Shown: piece by piece, positions 50,171-57,962 of the stretch
How the letters are laid out: each line of letters starts with the position of its first letter
Position numbering within the stretch: the stretch's first letter is position 1
DNA from: Spirochaeta africana DSM 8902
GTDB taxonomy: Bacteria > Spirochaetota > Spirochaetia > DSM-27196 > DSM-8902
Assembly (NCBI RefSeq): GCF_000242595.2
Contig: NC_017098.1
Coordinates: 2,170,001-2,234,000 of the forward strand
Reading direction: 5' to 3'
Length of the DNA: 64,000 nt
Translations under genes and position numbers: made by a program
The notes under the pieces: model-generated
Seen by the model: the letters and a program-made list of their open reading frames with translations, nothing else
What the model was told of the DNA's origin: nothing
Database searches by the model: none

Positions 50171-51930
50171 AGGCCTATCTCACACTGCTGCCGTACTTCC
50201 GGCAGTACCTTCGCTGGTACCTTGTTGGCAGCGTTGCCCTGCTGGTCGCCTCGGGCAGCCAACTGCTCATTCCGCTGTTTATCCGGGATGCCGTAGATAT
50301 CATCGCCTTTGGGGATTTCACCCTGCAGCAGCTCCTGAGGCCCTTGCTTTTCATGATGCTGGCCGCGACAGCAATCGTGATCGGGCGCCTGGGATGGCGC
50401 TTCTGCATCCACGGCGCCTCGCGCCGGATCGAGGGACAGCTGCGCAGCCGATTGTTCTCGCATCTGCTCAGGCTTTCCCCAGCCTACTACAACCGCACCT
50501 CGATCGGTGACCTGATGGCCAGGGCCACCAACGATATGAATGCGATACGGATGGCATCCGGGATGGCACTGGTAGCAGCGGTTGACGGTGTGTTTATGAC
50601 CATTGCCATCCTGGCGATACTGTTTGCCCAGGCACCCCAACTGGCAGCCTACACTATTATCCCCTTTCCCCTGATCACCCTGTTCATCCTGTCATTAGGC
50701 AAGATTGTCGGAAAGCTGTTCCGCGGGGTTCAGGACAGCTTCAGTCAGGTCAGCACCCAGGCGCAGGAGGTATTGTCCGGGATCTCGGTGGTGAAAAGCT
50801 ACGCCAAACAGGACAGATTCATTCAGCGCTTTGCAGATGCCAACTGGGACTACCAGCAGCGTAATATGCGGCTGGTTCGCATCTGGGGCCTGTTCATGCC
50901 GATTATCACCTTCCTGTCCGGAACTACAACCCTGCTGCTGCTGCGATTCGGGGGTGAGCAGGTTATCATCGGCAGTATCTCTCCAGGCACATTTGTGGCA
51001 ACCTTGAGCTATCTGCAGCTGCTGGTCTGGCCGATGATGGGCGCCGGGTGGCTGGTAAACCTGATCCAGCGCGGGGCGGCATCCCTGCAGCGCATCAACG
51101 AGGTGCTGGACACCGAGCCGGAAATTTGCCAACCCGACAATCCCCGGCCCCTGGATACCATAGAACAGATCGAGATACGCAACCTGAACTTTCACTACAG
51201 CCCACAGGAGCCGCCAGTACTCCAGGATATATCACTGACCATCCCCCACGGGAAAACCATTGGCCTGCTCGGCCGTACCGGCAGCGGAAAATCCAGTCTG
51301 ATACAGCTGCTGTGCCGCCTCTACAATCCACCACCCGGCACCGTGCTGATCAACGGCAGCGATATTCTGCAGCTTGACCTGCAGCAGCTCCGCGCCAGGA
51401 TCGGGGTGGTCTCCCAGAACTCGTTTCTGTTCTCGGCTACACTCCGCGACAACATCGCATTCGGGGTACCCGGGGCTCCCCATCCGCTGCTGGAGAGGGT
51501 TGCTGGCGTGGCCACCATCGACCGTGATATGCAGGATTTCCCACGCGGCTGGGAAACCCCGATCGGCGAGCGGGGCATCACCCTGTCCGGCGGACAAAAG
51601 CAGCGCACCACCATTGCCCGTGCCCTGGCAGTTCAGCCCGACGTCCTGATTTTCGATGATGCCCTGTCAGCGGTAGACACCGAAACCGAGGAGAACATCC
51701 TGGAGCGGCTGTTCGCTGAACGCCGCGGGCGGACCAATATCATCATCAGCCATCGGGTATCCACCCTGTCGCACACCGACTATATATACGTGCTGGATCA
51801 CGGGCGCATCCTGCAGCACGGCACCCACCGCAGCCTGAGCCGCAGCGCAGGCTTGTATCGCGATATTGTACTGATGCAACAGCTTGACCGTGCCCACGAA
51901 GACCACCCGCACCACGAGGATCAACAGTGA
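50167..51930 (+). CDS. ABC exporter half-transporter, degenerate-site subunit (BmrC/YheI-like)
   Basis: 587 aa: six-helix membrane domain (1-310), then a nucleotide-binding domain with LLGRTGSGKSSLIQLL, Q-loop VVSQNSFLF, signature ITLSGGQKQR, Walker B LIFDDALSAVD and H-loop ISHRVS. The catalytic Glu after Walker B is Asp, as in the degenerate site of heterodimeric exporters such as TM287/288. It pairs with the next gene, whose start overlaps its stop. Substrate unknown (drug or lipid). Confidence 0.9.
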   Translation: MKAYLTLLPYFRQYLRWYLVGSVALLVASGSQLLIPLFIRDAVDIIAFGDFTLQQLLRPLLFMMLAATAIVIGRLGWRFCIHGASRRIEGQLRSRLFSHLLRLSPAYYNRTSIGDLMARATNDMNAIRMASGMALVAAVDGVFMTIAILAILFAQAPQLAAYTIIPFPLITLFILSLGKIVGKLFRGVQDSFSQVSTQAQEVLSGISVVKSYAKQDRFIQRFADANWDYQQRNMRLVRIWGLFMPIITFLSGTTTLLLLRFGGEQVIIGSISPGTFVATLSYLQLLVWPMMGAGWLVNLIQRGAASLQRINEVLDTEPEICQPDNPRPLDTIEQIEIRNLNFHYSPQEPPVLQDISLTIPHGKTIGLLGRTGSGKSSLIQLLCRLYNPPPGTVLINGSDILQLDLQQLRARIGVVSQNSFLFSATLRDNIAFGVPGAPHPLLERVAGVATIDRDMQDFPRGWETPIGERGITLSGGQKQRTTIARALAVQPDVLIFDDALSAVDTETEENILERLFAERRGRTNIIISHRVSTLSHTDYIYVLDHGRILQHGTHRSLSRSAGLYRDIVLMQQLDRAHEDHPHHEDQQ

Positions 51931-54026
51931 TGGAACAGGAAAAGATACTGACCGGCTACAACCACACCGTGATGAAGCGCCTGCTGGCGTACGCCTGGCC
52001 TCACCGCCTGGTGCTGGGGATAGCATTGCTGGCTCTGGTTGCCGGCGCCGTCGGTCAGCTGGCGCTGCCAATTATTATTCAACGTGCGGTTGACCGCCAC
52101 ATGGTGCGCAGCTACCTCGAGATCCATTCAGCAGGAATTCCCCGCCTTGACGCCGATCCAGGTAAGGCTGCCCGAAGACTGCTGGACATGGCTACCCCGG
52201 TGGGCGACACCGCCTTTGTCTCGCGGGAAGACCTGCAGCAAATTCCCGGTGCGCAACGGCAGCAGCTGACCGAAACCGGGGTACTGGGCACCCGTGAATT
52301 CCAGGTATTCGACCGAACCCGGTTTGACCATAGCATCCTGCCCTCACCCCCCTACGCACTGGATGACGAATTCTTTGCCTACCCCGGCTCGGAACTGGAT
52401 GACCTGAGCCCGGAAATGGCGCGGCAGCTGCGGCGCAGTGACATCCAGGCGCTGCACGGCACCAGCCTGCTCTTTCTGGGAATATTGCTGCTGGTTCTCG
52501 CTGCCGGGTTTACCCAGGTGTACCTCATGACCTATGCAGGGCAGAGCATCATGCGCCAACTGCGACTGCACCTGTTCTCGCACACCATCCGGCAAAGCAT
52601 GAGCCACCTGAACACACAGCCAATCGGCCGGATGGTAAACCGTCTTACGAATGATGTAGAGACCATCAACGAGCTGTTCACCAGTGTCCTTATAACCATT
52701 GTGCGTGACATTGTAATGATGAGCGGGGTTGTTGCCGCCTTGCTGCTGGTTGATCTCCGCCTGGGAACCATTACGATCCTCACCCTGCTGCCGGTGTTTG
52801 TTATTACCGCCATATTTCGCCGATTATCACGCCGCGCCTTCCGACGGGTCCGCCACTGGGTGTCTCAGGTCAACACCTTTCTGTCGGAGCATCTGGGCGG
52901 CATGTCCATTGTACAGATGTTTGCACGTGAAGACCGCACCCGGGATGAGTTTGCATCGATAAACAACACCCTGGTATCCGCCAGCCTGGCCGAGATGCGG
53001 GTCTTTGCTATCTTCCGCCCCCTGATCGACCTGCTGTCATCGACCTCGACCGCCGTTATGATTTACTTCGGTGCCGGGCTGTTTCTGCAGAATGCCGTAT
53101 CACTGGGGGTGCTGATTGCATTTGTGAACCTGATACGCGAGTTTTACCGACCGGTAATGGAGCTGTCAGAGCAGTTCACCATCCTGCAATCGGCGATTGC
53201 CGGCGGGGAACGCGTATTCGAAATGATCGATACCCGCCAGGAAATACCGGACACCGGTACCACCGAGCTGCCACACCCAGCCGGAGAGATTGCCTTCGAG
53301 CAGGTCTGGTTCAGTTACCATCCGGGCGAACCGGTGATTCGCGACCTCAGCTTCCGGATCGAACCTGGCATGACCGCCGCCATTGTCGGGTATACCGGAG
53401 CCGGCAAGACAACAATTGCCAAACTGCTGACCAGGCTGTACGACATAGACACCGGCAGGATTACCCTGGACGGCTGCGACCTTCGTGATCTGCCGTTGCA
53501 GCAGCTGCGGCGGCTGGTGCAGCCCATCCAGCAGGATGTATTCCTGTTTCACGACACCATCGCCGAGAATATCTCGCTGGGCTCGTCCGCCAACGGGATC
53601 AGCATTGAGCAGGCGGCCCAGCTGGTGCAGGCCGACAGATTTATCGATGCCCTGCCGCACGGCTACCAGACCATCCTGCAGGAGGGGGGAGCGAATCTGT
53701 CCACCGGGCAGCGACAGCTGCTGTCGTTTGCACGGGCGATCTACCACAACCCGCGGGTTATCATACTTGACGAGGCTACGGCCAACATCGATACCGAGAC
53801 CGAACGCAGCATCCAGCAGGCCATGCAAACTGTCCTGCAGGGCCGTACCAGCCTGGTTATCGCGCACCGCCTGTCCACCATCCAGGCAGCCGATGTGATC
53901 ATTGTATTGAGTCACGGCGAGATTGCGGAAATAGGCACTCACCAGGAACTGCTGTCACAGCGCGGGATGTATCACTCGCTGTACCGGCTGCAGTACCAGG
54001 AGGAGCACCTGGATTATTCCGGCTGA
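51930..54026 (+). CDS. ABC exporter half-transporter with large extracytoplasmic insert (BmrD/YheH-like)
   Basis: About 698 aa. TM1 (LVLGIALLALVAGAVGQLAL) and TM2 are separated by an extra 120-residue soluble segment (roughly 50-170) expected outside the membrane. The ATPase domain has a consensus site: VGYTGAGKTTIAKLL, LSTGQRQLLSFARAI, IILDEATANID and IAHRLS. Length and insert match the BmrD/YheH partner of BmrC. ATG 51930 or GTG 51927 is the start. It overlaps the convergent ricT-like gene by 13 bp. Confidence 0.9.
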   Translation: MEQEKILTGYNHTVMKRLLAYAWPHRLVLGIALLALVAGAVGQLALPIIIQRAVDRHMVRSYLEIHSAGIPRLDADPGKAARRLLDMATPVGDTAFVSREDLQQIPGAQRQQLTETGVLGTREFQVFDRTRFDHSILPSPPYALDDEFFAYPGSELDDLSPEMARQLRRSDIQALHGTSLLFLGILLLVLAAGFTQVYLMTYAGQSIMRQLRLHLFSHTIRQSMSHLNTQPIGRMVNRLTNDVETINELFTSVLITIVRDIVMMSGVVAALLLVDLRLGTITILTLLPVFVITAIFRRLSRRAFRRVRHWVSQVNTFLSEHLGGMSIVQMFAREDRTRDEFASINNTLVSASLAEMRVFAIFRPLIDLLSSTSTAVMIYFGAGLFLQNAVSLGVLIAFVNLIREFYRPVMELSEQFTILQSAIAGGERVFEMIDTRQEIPDTGTTELPHPAGEIAFEQVWFSYHPGEPVIRDLSFRIEPGMTAAIVGYTGAGKTTIAKLLTRLYDIDTGRITLDGCDLRDLPLQQLRRLVQPIQQDVFLFHDTIAENISLGSSANGISIEQAAQLVQADRFIDALPHGYQTILQEGGANLSTGQRQLLSFARAIYHNPRVIILDEATANIDTETERSIQQAMQTVLQGRTSLVIAHRLSTIQAADVIIVLSHGEIAEIGTHQELLSQRGMYHSLYRLQYQEEHLDYSG

Positions 54027-54913
54027 AGGCGCATGACTGCCGGCTCTGCAGTCCGGCAGCAGTTCGGACAACTGCAATCCTCCACCCACCAGCGTCGGGA
54101 ATCCTGATCGTAGCGCAGGGCACACCCCGGCAGATACCGGCGACCGCCAACCTGCCCGATCACCGTAACCCTGTTTGCAAGAATGTTTACATCGCTCACG
54201 GTACAGCGTTCCCCGTCGCAGGTGAGCTTGACACCAGGCTGCGGGAATCGCTTGCTTTCCTCGGCATAGGCCTCGTACTCAAAGTTCAGACAACACAGCA
54301 AACGCCCACAGGCCCCGGATATCTTTGAGGATGATACCGGTATTCCCTGGGTTTTGGCCATTTTGATAGACACCGGCTTCATGCGATCATTCACCGAGTT
54401 GCAGCAGAACGGGCGACCGCATATCCCCAGACCGCCCAGAAACCGGGATTCGTCACGAACCCCCACCTGGCGCAGTTCTATACGCGTCTTGAAATGCGGG
54501 ATAAGGTCGGATATCAAACCGCGAAAATCGACCCGATTCTCGGCGGTAAAATAGAATAACAGCCGGGGGTCAAGCAGGACATAGTGAGCAGCGACCAGGT
54601 TCATCCCCAGCCGGTGCTGCTGTACCAGTTCCCGACAGATCTGCAGCGCTTCACGCTCCCTGGGCTTGTTTGCCTCGCGCCTGGCGAAGTCGGCCTCCTC
54701 TGCCGGACGATGATAGTCCCAGTCCGGCAGCTGGTCGAGCTCATGCCGATCTGTTGGGGTGCCGGTTATCCGCGCCAGATCCCGTCCGAAGGGGGTGCCG
54801 GCAATACAGTGATCGCCAGGACTGAATACCCGGTCGGTCGTGTTAACCCTGACCGCCCCGCTCTCCTGCGAATGCAGCAGCTTGACTGCATAAATAGTGC
54901 TCTCGGCACTCAT
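54014..54913 (-). CDS. ricT: PSP1 C-terminal-domain protein, RicT/YaaT-like
   Basis: 299 aa. LVQQHRLGMNLVAAHYVLLD and FTAENRVDFRGLISDL are the PSP1 core. The cysteine clusters GLGICGRPFCC, CGRLLCCLNFEYE and C-terminal CSCPNCC could bind an iron-sulfur cluster, as B. subtilis RicT in the RicAFT complex does. RicA and RicF partners are not in the window. ATG at 54913 has GAGAGGA upstream. It lies just downstream of a YaaR-like gene, an arrangement echoing Bacillus yaaR-holB-yaaT. Confidence 0.85.
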   Translation of the reverse strand: MSAESTIYAVKLLHSQESGAVRVNTTDRVFSPGDHCIAGTPFGRDLARITGTPTDRHELDQLPDWDYHRPAEEADFARREANKPREREALQICRELVQQHRLGMNLVAAHYVLLDPRLLFYFTAENRVDFRGLISDLIPHFKTRIELRQVGVRDESRFLGGLGICGRPFCCNSVNDRMKPVSIKMAKTQGIPVSSSKISGACGRLLCCLNFEYEAYAEESKRFPQPGVKLTCDGERCTVSDVNILANRVTVIGQVGGRRYLPGCALRYDQDSRRWWVEDCSCPNCCRTAEPAVMRLQPE

Positions 54914-54971
54914 AGTATCCTCTCCATCCCCGGTTCCACCGCCTCTCGGCACCCGCATTGCACCTACAACA

Positions 54972-55454
54972 TCAGTGCAGCATATCGATCAGCAGGCCCT
55001 GTATCTCCTCAACCTGAGCCATAAGCTGCAACTGTTCACGCTGGGTAGCCGCTACACCGTCCAGCAGCTGGGCGAGCTTGGCATCCACTACCCGCAACAG
55101 CGAAAAGCTTTTTCGCTTGAGAATATGGGACCCCGAGGAGTGCTCCTCCACAATAATGCCGTCGCGCACGACCTTTTCCACCAGGGCTCGCACCAGCTCA
55201 CGGTACACGGAGCTGTTCTCCTGGCCCGGGAACTGCTTCAGTCTTTCTCCAGCAGCCTGAATCTCCTGAAACAGCTCCTCGGCTTCCTGCTGCTGCAGCG
55301 GCCCGGCAGCTGCTGCAGTCTCGGCAGACTGCCCATCCTCCAGGAGCTTGCCAAATACACCCGCGGGGCGCTTGGACCGCTTTTTCTTGTCGCTGCGTGC
55401 AGGCTGCTGCGAAAGCGGGAAGAATGACCCAGGCTGGATATCGATACGTTCCAT
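54972..55454 (-). CDS. YaaR/DUF327-family protein
   Basis: 160 aa, helical. AEELFQEIQAAGERLKQFPG, YRELVRALVEKVVRDGIIVE and LRVVDAKLAQLLDGVAATQR match DUF327. Function is unknown in any organism I know of. It starts 4 nt after the bactofilin stop with only a weak Shine-Dalgarno, suggesting coupling. The N-terminal 50 residues are basic and disordered. Confidence 0.82.
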   Translation of the reverse strand: MERIDIQPGSFFPLSQQPARSDKKKRSKRPAGVFGKLLEDGQSAETAAAAGPLQQQEAEELFQEIQAAGERLKQFPGQENSSVYRELVRALVEKVVRDGIIVEEHSSGSHILKRKSFSLLRVVDAKLAQLLDGVAATQREQLQLMAQVEEIQGLLIDMLH

Positions 55455-55458
55455 CGCG

Positions 55459-55923
55459 CTATCTGACCTGGGACTTCAGATCTTCCAGCGTCTCCTCGGC
55501 GGGAGCCTCATCACCACCGCGCAGCCAGCCAAACAACCCCCGTTTTTTCCGATACTGCTCCGGGGTTATGCGCATCTCCATCGGCACTCCGCTGATCTGC
55601 ATCAATCCGTCAATCAGCACACCCTCCTCGGCCACCAGGCGAGGCGCATAGATATCGCCGATTACCACGGCACTCGATAAAAGGATAACCTTTTGCGAAG
55701 CCTCTATCACCCCGCGAACCGCGCCGCCGATTACTACGGTGGCGGCCTGCACCTCACACTCGGCCCGACCGTTCATGCCGATCAGAATCTTTCCGGTTGT
55801 CTTTATACTGCCGGCATAATCACCGTCGATTCGCAACAGTCCTCGCGTGTTGATATCACCACGGAAGAACGATCCCGTACCTACCAGCGAGTTAATTACC
55901 AGCTCGTCTGTTTCATGTCCCAT
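55459..55923 (-). CDS. Bactofilin (copy 2), paired with LytM-like protein
   Basis: 154 aa. Beta-helix repeats (LVGTGSFFRGDINTRGLLRI, DGDYAGSIKTTGKILIGMNG, VVIGGAVRGVIEASQKVILL) with a charged C-terminal tail. ATG at 55923 has AGGATG upstream and comes 8 nt after the LytM-like gene. Bactofilin next to an M23-type gene is a recurrent shape-determining arrangement (for example CcmA/Csd in Helicobacter). Confidence 0.92.
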   Translation of the reverse strand: MGHETDELVINSLVGTGSFFRGDINTRGLLRIDGDYAGSIKTTGKILIGMNGRAECEVQAATVVIGGAVRGVIEASQKVILLSSAVVIGDIYAPRLVAEEGVLIDGLMQISGVPMEMRITPEQYRKKRGLFGWLRGGDEAPAEETLEDLKSQVR

Positions 55924-55931
55924 TATACATC

Positions 55932-56975
55932 CTATGTACCAGATCGGCGGGGTCCTGTCCACCGACCGGCAGAATCTGCCGACAGAATAAAATCAGCCGG
56001 GTCAAGCATATCCGAACCCAGCATAATCTCGAATCCAAGCTGGGGTGCGGTTACATACCCGGTATCCCCTACCTCACCGATTGCCTGCCCCTGCGAGACC
56101 CGTTCACCCTCAGATACAAAAACCCCGTTCAGGTGAGCATACTGCGTTGAAATACCGTAGCGATGCTCGATACGAACATACCAGCCGCGTTCAGCAGGAT
56201 CAAACCGCACCGCCGCAACGGTTCCATTTGCTGCCGAAATCACGGGATTCCCGAAGCCGGGCACCGCGATCTTTACCCCGCGATTAATATGCCATACATC
56301 AAACACCGGATGAAACCCGGGGCCGAATCCGCTTACCACCGTCCCCTTGCCGTGCTGAATCGGCCAGAGATGCGGGATATCCTCGAGCAGATCCTGTTGA
56401 TCCTGGACTGCCGCATAGATTCGCTGCATCGGCTCCAGCGAGGACTCGAGGCTGCTGCGCATCTGCTGCAGATTATACAGCTCACGAAAGTCGCCATCCT
56501 GCACCTCCTGCAGCCCGAAAAGGTCGCCAAGATCGCCGTCGGCAGGACGTCCGGATCCGGTATCGGCGCTCTCCAGACCGAACCTGGTCAGTGCCTGACT
56601 CATTGCCGCATCGAATTCGCGCGTCTGCTGCTGCAGCCGTCCGATCTCGCCGATTACCCGCTCCAGTTCCGCCTCGGCTTGCTGGTCGGCCTGTCGCTGC
56701 TGCACCTGCAGGGTGTCACTGGCGGTATACTCAGCGGCCAGCACGATAAACGAGACAACCACCAGGGCTGCCACCACCATCACCAGCAACACGGCATAGA
56801 TATTTATCTTGATATGGAATGATTTTTTATGAGAGTGCGGCACCACCATCACCGTGAAGGTGCGCTGCGGCGAGGCGAACACCGACCGGATAAAGCCGAA
56901 TATGCCCCGTTTACCGGGTTTTTTCTCCCTGGAATCCTGATTCACTGAACTGCTCCCACGACGCTTGGATCGCAT
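55932..56975 (-). CDS. Membrane-anchored LytM-domain protein with degenerate zinc site
   Basis: 347 aa. Basic cytoplasmic N-terminus, membrane helix (INIYAVLLVMVVAALVVVSF) at about 76-98, periplasmic coiled coil, then a LytM fold (VVSGFGPGFHPVFDVWHINR onward). The zinc motif HxGxD reads NRGVK and the HLHFE motif reads PQLGFE; only YAHLN is kept. It is thus probably non-catalytic, like EnvC/NlpD activators. The promoter ends 4 nt before ATG 56975; an upstream GTG at 56993 lies inside the promoter and is rejected. First gene of the bactofilin-YaaR-RicT operon. Confidence 0.88.
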   Translation of the reverse strand: MRSKRRGSSSVNQDSREKKPGKRGIFGFIRSVFASPQRTFTVMVVPHSHKKSFHIKINIYAVLLVMVVAALVVVSFIVLAAEYTASDTLQVQQRQADQQAEAELERVIGEIGRLQQQTREFDAAMSQALTRFGLESADTGSGRPADGDLGDLFGLQEVQDGDFRELYNLQQMRSSLESSLEPMQRIYAAVQDQQDLLEDIPHLWPIQHGKGTVVSGFGPGFHPVFDVWHINRGVKIAVPGFGNPVISAANGTVAAVRFDPAERGWYVRIEHRYGISTQYAHLNGVFVSEGERVSQGQAIGEVGDTGYVTAPQLGFEIMLGSDMLDPADFILSADSAGRWTGPRRSGT

Positions 56976-56979
56976 CAAA

Positions 56980-57008
56980 AAATTAGCATGCACTCATGGT
57001 TCTGTCAA
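56980..57008 (-). promoter_or_regulatory. Promoter of the LytM-bactofilin operon (leaderless arrangement)
   Basis: Consensus TTGACA (57008-57003), a 17-bp spacer and TAATTT (56985-56980), 4 nt before the ATG at 56975. Confidence 0.65.
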
Positions 57009-57035
57009 ACAAGCCGGGGATTCCAGTCCCAAAGC

Positions 57036-57064
57036 TTGACGGAAGTCATTCCGGGTGCTATCCT
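57036..57064 (+). promoter_or_regulatory. Promoter of the TatD-family gene
   Basis: TTGACG (57036-57041), a 17-bp spacer and TATCCT (57059-57064); the predicted leader is about 60 nt. It is divergent from the LytM promoter, with -35 boxes 27 bp apart. Confidence 0.65.
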
Positions 57065-57131
57065 GTGCTTTGAGACTCACGGTTATCGCAACCGGCGGTC
57101 ATCGTATTAATCACACATAACGGAAAAAGCC

Positions 57132-57905
57132 ATGAGAATGTTTGATACTCACGCACACGTTGGGTTGATCCATGACGACCCAATCGAACAGCTTATTGTA
57201 GTACAGGAAGCACGGCAGGACAACATCGACGGTATCCTCAGCATTTGCAACAACCTTAGAGATTTTTTTGTTGTGTACGAAAATCTAAAGACAGCACCAA
57301 ATGTATATTTTGCCGTAGGCGTCTCCCCCTCAGAGGTAACCAACCCCGGTCGCGACTGGGAAGAACAGATCGAACAGGGGGCAGCCATGCCACGGGTTGT
57401 GGCAATCGGCGAAACCGGTCTGGATTACTTCCGCAAGTTTGGCGACAAAAACTCCCAGATCGAGCTCTTTATTCGCCAGCTGGAGATTGCCGATCGCCTG
57501 CGCCTCCCGGTCATTATCCATAACCGGGAGGCTGGCGGCGACACCCTGGAGATTCTGCGCGAAAAACTGCCGAGTAAGGGTGGCGTCCTTCACTGCTATT
57601 CCGAGGATTGGGCGTTTGCCCAGCAAGCTCTCGAGCTGAACCTGTACATCTCGTTCGCCGGCAACGTAACCTATCGCAATGCCCGCACGCTGCATGAAAC
57701 TGCCCTGAATATGCCGCTGGATCGCATGCTGGTGGAGTCCGAGAGCCCCTTTATGGTGCCGGCTCAGCATCGCGGCAAACGCAACAAACCCAGCTACATG
57801 GGCGAAACAGTTCGCTTCCTCGCCGAACTGCGGGAGATGCCGGAGGATGAAATGGCAGATATCCTGTTCCAGAATGCCTGCCGGCTGTTCAATATCGAGC
57901 CCTGA
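57132..57905 (+). CDS. TatD-family metal-dependent hydrolase
   Basis: 257 aa TIM-barrel hydrolase; relatives are 3'-5' DNases or D-aminoacyl-tRNA deacylases. MRMFDTHAHVGL (HxH), IGETGLDYFRKF (Glu ligand), PVIIHNREAGGD and VLHCYSED are intact. The last metal/catalytic motif ETDAP reads ESESP, an Asp-to-Glu swap. A weak GGAA Shine-Dalgarno precedes the ATG. It lies upstream of purF, which has its own promoter. Confidence 0.88.
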   Translation: MRMFDTHAHVGLIHDDPIEQLIVVQEARQDNIDGILSICNNLRDFFVVYENLKTAPNVYFAVGVSPSEVTNPGRDWEEQIEQGAAMPRVVAIGETGLDYFRKFGDKNSQIELFIRQLEIADRLRLPVIIHNREAGGDTLEILREKLPSKGGVLHCYSEDWAFAQQALELNLYISFAGNVTYRNARTLHETALNMPLDRMLVESESPFMVPAQHRGKRNKPSYMGETVRFLAELREMPEDEMADILFQNACRLFNIEP

Positions 57906-57927
57906 TACCCGCAGGCCCTGATCACAG

Positions 57928-57956
57928 TTGACCCTTTACCCGCTGAGTGATATACA
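57928..57956 (+). promoter_or_regulatory. Promoter of purFMND (leaderless arrangement)
   Basis: TTGACC (57928-57933), a 17-bp spacer and TATACA (57951-57956), then 6 nt to the GTG at 57963. There is no room for a purine riboswitch. Confidence 0.78.
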
Positions 57957-57962
57957 CATGGC

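Noticed and set aside
56976-56993. GTG at 56993 as the LytM-protein start
   Set aside because: It falls inside the promoter spacer (TTGACA-17-TAATTT), upstream of any feasible TSS.
57906-57962. Purine riboswitch or PurR box upstream of purF
   Set aside because: Only 57 bp separate TatD and purF and the predicted transcript has no leader; no recognisable aptamer is present.
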